Shown: positions 59,501 to 64,000 of the stretch, piece after piece
Position numbering within the stretch: position 1 is the stretch's first letter
Layout of the letters: each line of letters begins with the position of its first letter
Assembly: GCA_963691655.1 (NCBI GenBank)
Contig: OY829328.1
Coordinates: 8,646,204-8,710,203 of the forward strand
DNA length: 64,000 nucleotides
Origin: Toxonevra muliebris
Taxonomy: Eukaryota; Arthropoda; Insecta; Diptera; Pallopteridae
Direction: 5' to 3'
Made by a program: the position numbers and the translations under genes
The notes under the pieces: generated by a model
Databases searched by the model: none
Told to the model about the DNA's origin: nothing
What the model saw: only the letters and a program-made list of their open reading frames with translations

Positions 59501-62500
59501 ATGAATAGAATTAAAACATTTATCGATAGCCAACATGGAATTGGTAAGTAAAAAAACATAGATATTACGCTTAAAAAGATGGTACTGATAAATTGGCTCC
59601 AAAAATTCGGCGGTTTCGCGGGAAAGTCGAGCGCCAAAATATTTTGGTGGAGTAATAAAATTAGCAAAAGTATTTATTAAGAATTTCGAATGTGTGCATT
59701 GACCCCATTGAAGTCAATATTACAACAATTTGTCATTGCCAAATTGGAGAAAACTGAAAAAATGCTGTGTTAACACAAAAATGTAGTTGTGTAAAAGATA
59801 TTCCCGGAATTAAACCTATGTATTTTTTATACTTGCAGGTAACAATTTTAACTATGATTTTGCACTACGTCGCCTAGCAGTAGCAAAAGAGGACAGCTGG
59901 CGTGGTATATTACCATCAAGCTATAGTTCAGATTATAATCCAGAGCCGCCAATATTCTCAGCAAAATTTGCCAATTGCGATGGATATCGTCATATACTAG
60001 CAATAGCAAATGAGGATGGTAAAATAGCATTGCAAGATACAACACAGTGTAACTATGAAATGGAAGAAAGGGCGCTAAATGGCACGCAGTGCCATTTTAA
60101 TGCCGTTTTCGATTTGGAGTGGGCGCCCGGGCAAATGCGTTTTGTTTCTGCTTCAGGTGAACTAGCAATCTAAGCTGATGTGAGATTAGGCAGTAATAAG
60201 TATATGTGCTTCTTATTGTTATAGGTGATCATACGGCGCGTCTTTGGGAAGTTACTGGGTCAGACTTACGTGAAATTCATGCCTTTGTTGGACACATACG
60301 GTCTGTAAAAACAGCGGCATTTCGTAAATGTGATTCTTCCGTTTTTGCTACTGGAGGCCGTGATGGCGCCATCATTATTTGGGATACCCGCGCTAATCTA
60401 AATGTGGATTTGACACCGCGTGCAGATAATTGCATTTATAGTGGACATGTTGGTGGCCCTGGCACACCTGTTTCGCAACGAAAGCGTTCGCGTACGCCGA
60501 AAATGGCACCGAATACAACGTCGAGTAGTATTACAGGTTTGGCATTTCAAGTGAGTGTTTCAAGATAAAGTTTTCTATTTGAAATTAAAATGGTTTGGTT
60601 TTGCATAGGACACTAACACACTTATATCATGTGGCGCTGGCGATGGGGTCATTAAAGTGTGGGACTTGCGTCGAAATTATTCTGCTTACAAAAAAGAGCC
60701 ACATCCCAAGCACAGTTTGCCCTATGCAGGGTCATCGACCTTTAGAGGTTTCACAAATTTGGTAATCGACAAAGCGGGTGCGCGGCTCTTTGCTAACTGT
60801 ATGGATAACACAATCTATAGTTACAATCTGTTCTCCTACTCACCGCAGCCTCTGGCAAGATATAAAGGTTTGCTCAATAGCACTTTTTACATAAAGTCAT
60901 GCCTTAGCCCAGACGGCAAATATCTACTCAGTGGCAGTAGCGATGAGAAAGCGTACATTTGGAATTTAAAGCACCCGGATGAACCTCTAGTTTCACTATC
61001 CGGCCACACAGTGGAGGTGACATGCGTTGCATGGGGTGCTACCCATGATCGCCCCATTGTAACGTGCAGCGATGATGCACGGCATAAAATCTGGCGCATC
61101 GGTCCAGAGCAAATAACAGAAGCTGATCGTAGCGAATATTATCGTGGTCAGTCGGAATATGTGCGTCAGTTTGGCAAGAAGGCAGCAGCCATTGGTTCGA
61201 CGCACAAGTATAATTTGCGTGATTTAGAGTCCACACCACGTTCCTTGAAGCGTTTGGTTGAGCAAAATGAACGTACACCCGGGTCAATGGAGAAGTTGCC
61301 AACAAAACGTTCATTCTTAGAAATGTTAGGTGCTGTAACAAGCAATGATTGTCTGGCAGAAGAACAAGAACGAAAGCGTACAAAAACACTGGAGTCGAGA
61401 GGTAAGCAGAGATTGTATATTTGCTTTTTTTAATGATATTTTTGTTAGAATTACTTTTAGGTCGTCGTTTGTTCAGTCCTTCGACATCTAGCGGGGGTGG
61501 TACAGCATCCTGCTCTAGCTCTAGCCCTACACAGTCAGTACGCTGTCTACCAATACTTTTATCGACAATACATGAAGAAAACGGAGCCTCAGCGTCGGCC
61601 ATAATCACTAGTCCCTTGAGTCGCAATCAGTTGTCCAACAATGGCAATCAGGAAAATACCCAGGAATCCCTGTCGCTACCATCGACAAGCAACAAAATGT
61701 TGAATGCCACTATGCCTTCGCCTCTCAGCGAACGTGCTGAATGTAATCTCAACCATGCTTACACATCGCCACCAACAACATCATCTTCAACGCAGCAGCA
61801 GCATAACTTAGAGCCATTAAATTCAATATCACCCATATCTGCTGTAGGCAGTAATCAATACCAGCCACTATCCACTTCTATGATTTTCTCGCCCACTTCG
61901 AATTTGCCCAACTACGTAGTGGATGGCGAAGCACCCCATCTTAGCATTATGTCACCTAAACGTAAACACAAAAATAAAGTAGATTGGTTAACAAAAATAC
62001 GAAAACAAAAATTAATGTCATCAACGCGCAGCTCAACGCTCACTGAGAAAATCAACGAAGAGCGTTTAAACTTTGATTTGCATAATTCAGCCGCGACTGC
62101 TTTTGTTGAAGGCGGCGGCGGCTGCGGCGGTGTCATATCCTCACCACGTGTGCAAAATCTACGTAAATCAGAGTGTAGCCCGCGTACTACTAAAACCCCG
62201 CGCCGGCGCATGTCCAGTGCTCCAGCAGCTGCAACCCAGCATGATTGTATGTCTCCTTCCACATCGACAGCGTCATCATTATCTCAGCATCATCCTAAAA
62301 CACCCACGTCAAGCAGACGCAATAGTGAAACGACAATTCTGCGTTTCTTTAGCGTGCAAACGCAGCATCGAAGTAATCATGATAATCACCAATCTGCTGC
62401 CTTAGATTCAGTGCTGGGAACAGAAATTATTGACTTGCAGCCATTGCCTCCAGCTACCTCCGCCAACACAACAATGATACACACGCCTTCCACAACCAAA

Positions 62501-62512
62501 TGCACTGAGTAA
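59501..62512 (+). CDS. l(2)dtl: Cdt2/DTL, substrate receptor of CRL4 ubiquitin ligase
   Basis: Five exons: 59501-59543, 59839-60156, 60225-60550, 60609-61401 and 61461-62512, totalling 2532 nt and 843 aa; the N-terminal half is strongly Drosophila-like. The WD40 propeller spans about residues 30-400. Two WDXR (DWD-box) motifs, WDTR (173-176) and WDLR (247-250), are the DDB1-docking signature. Blades include VFATGGRDGAIIIWDTR, LISCGAGDGVIKVWDLR, YLLSGSSDEKAYIWNL and IVTCSDDARHKIWRI. The C-terminal ~350 residues are disordered and Ser/Thr/Pro-rich with SPxK-like sites. At residues 783-790, ETTILRFF resembles a PCNA-binding PIP box. CRL4-Cdt2 destroys PCNA-bound Cdt1, p21/Dacapo and Set8 during S phase, in the nucleus. 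The start has MNRIKTFIDSQHG, as expected for the family. Confidence 0.95.
59521..59528. promoter_or_regulatory. DRE-like motif TATCGATA in l(2)dtl exon 1
   Basis: TATCGATA lies 20 bp after the ATG, inside codons for Thr-Phe-Ile-Asp-Ser. DREF controls many replication genes in Drosophila. Here it is coding, so it may be chance or a site near an alternative promoter. Confidence 0.3.
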
Positions 62513-62718
62513 CTATTTTTAAGTAATTATTTTTAAGCTTAATTTAATTTAAATTATACATATCCTCTTCTTGATAATTATTATTTTGTTATTGTTACAA
62601 ATAATTTTAATAATTCTTATGGTAGTTGCTGTTAACTACTTTTTAAATATGATAAGATTTAAATATAGAAATATGCCTAATTTAGTAATTTAAATGAAAC
62701 AAACATTGTGGATTTTGA

Positions 62719-62724
62719 AATAAA
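62719..62724 (+). terminator. Polyadenylation signal of l(2)dtl
   Basis: AATAAA hexamer 207 bp past the stop codon; the canonical insect 3'-end signal. Confidence 0.45.
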
Positions 62725-63400
62725 AACCATTCAAAAAATATTACGGATGTACCTACCTCATACTGGTGCATTCGTATTTATATTAAAAAATTACTCAACT
62801 GATTATTTTAGGTATTCTAAGTTTAAGGTAAAGATTAAATTTAAGCATCAAATTTCCTTACTCTTATCTTGACTCAACATATTTGGATCTATTTCGTTAC
62901 AAAGTACATTGCGTTTTTTAATTTTCCTTCCAATTATACGAGCTATTGTTATTACGAGTGGTATCTTAGTCGGTAACTAAATTTAGATGTGTAAATGAGG
63001 CTGAATTTGAGATACTCTCCACAAACTGAAAGAGGTAAGCCTATAGGCGTGGAAAAGAACGCTTGTAATAAAAGTTAAAGGATCTAGAAGATTGTGTAAC
63101 TAATATGCATTGCATCCGGTGCTTCTTCGGGACATAAAAATAAGATGGCATAAAATACGTAGACGCCACAATTCCTCAATAATGATGGGTCTAAACTTTA
63201 CATGCAAATATAGAAGCTGGATGTGGAACCATTCTGTCTCCCCTTGATACAGTGAAGGACAAATACCACACCAGATTTTTATTTTCTGTAAAACTAGAAA
63301 ATCAAAAGAAATTTACTTCAATATAACATAACATAAGCGGTCTCTTAATGACCTATTTTGTTATTGAAGTAATTTTTTATTTATGTGTTAATAATCATCC

Positions 63401-63490
63401 TTTATAAAACTGCAAACCTAATTTTTCCTTTAGATTCTTAGATTTAGGGAAATTAAAAATCCGGTGGTGTATATAGACTTTTGTCCTTCA
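63401..63490. repeat. Dispersed repeat, copy 2 (copy 1 at 7131-7220)
   Basis: It shares ATAAAACTGCAAACC, TAATTTTTCCTTT and TAGACTTTTG with the ARMC6-intron copy in the same order and orientation. Boundaries are unknown. Confidence 0.7.
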
Positions 63491-64000
63491 TTGTATGCTT
63501 TCAAACGAATGTGCTCATGTAATCTGTGTACACCATTTCAAGATTGAATTCAAAATTTCTTTTTTAATTCCATTCGGCTATTCTGAATTAAAATCCAAAC
63601 AATTTTCATGTCTGATGGTATAAAATTCAAAACTGCTTTCTGCTACCCACTATCCACTTAAAAATACTAAAGTTGTTTTTTAGATAGATCGGGAATACAC
63701 TCATATATATGTATTGAGTTCTTTGAATGAACATTCTAAACGAGATTATTAAGATTTATATTTACAAAGCTTTTTTTTAGTCTATTGCATGCATGTAATA
63801 TATGTTGCCATCTTATCGAGTAGTTTCAATAATGATTTCATGCGTATCCATATGGGGAACTGGTACTTCAAACTTTATTGGAGTATAGATACCAACATTT
63901 TGGTGTGTCGCCGCTACATTCAATTGTTCCATTGCTGTCTTGGCGTGGTGTGTGTTAGCAGTTGCCGTGCCAGTACATGCATTTTCATGTAACTCGAAAT

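Larger units (their letters stand above)
62513..64000. other. Downstream of l(2)dtl, no gene
   Basis: AATAAA at 62719-62724 is a likely polyadenylation signal, 207 bp after the stop. A repeat copy lies at 63401-63490. No exon is credible to the window end. Confidence 0.45.

Noticed and set aside
61039..61626. 195-codon minus-strand ORF
   Set aside because: It is the antisense shadow of l(2)dtl exons 4 and 5.
1..64000. tRNA, rRNA, CRISPR, operon or bacterial origin features
   Set aside because: None seen; the intron-rich genes and repeats are animal nuclear.

Overview
The window is eukaryotic nuclear DNA from a higher fly (Diptera). It is AT-rich. Its genes carry short 50-75 bp introns with GT...AG borders, (TATG)n and (CA)n microsatellites are scattered through it, and every recognisable protein matches a Drosophila gene. 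The Lachesin protein is close to its Drosophila counterpart, but the intergenic DNA is much larger and full of MITE-type repeats. This suggests an acalyptrate fly such as a tephritid; the species is inferred, not shown.

Eight protein-coding genes could be reconstructed exon by exon. From left to right: nopo/TRAIP RING ubiquitin ligase (+, 1111-3380); ARMC6-like armadillo protein (-, 9589-4057), convergent with nopo; eIF3j (+, 14313-16281); WDR89-like WD40 protein (+, 18487-20092); ceramide-1-phosphate transfer protein CPTP (-, 23330-22254), convergent with WDR89; Lachesin (+, 27169-51120), whose two coding exons are separated by a 22.8 kb intron; dgt5/HAUS5 augmin subunit (-, 56842-54259), which carries a one-base frameshift in this assembly; and l(2)dtl/Cdt2, the CRL4 substrate receptor (+, 59501-62512). 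With the dgt5 frameshift allowed for, every exon model closes to a whole number of codons.

The genes do not form a pathway. Three do concern the cell cycle: nopo/TRAIP and Cdt2 are replication-linked ubiquitin-ligase components, and Dgt5 belongs to the augmin complex of the spindle. Lachesin is a GPI-anchored Ig-family septate-junction adhesion protein.

The rest is non-coding and holds many mobile-element remnants: a hAT MITE with a perfect 8-bp target duplication (9970-10636); several TIR MITEs; a Helitron-like element with another MITE nested in it (52979-53824); and, inside the Lachesin intron, a Tc1/mariner transposase remnant next to a 5'-truncated LINE that has a perfect 16-bp target duplication and an AACCT-repeat tail. 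The same intron holds a MITE with a 42-bp perfect hairpin. I saw no tRNA, rRNA, CRISPR or bacterial-type feature. I found no clearly new biological system. The best leads are the GC-AG donor of the giant Lachesin intron, the dgt5 frameshift, the PCNA-binding-like motifs in Cdt2 and Nopo, and the transcribed perfect hairpin.
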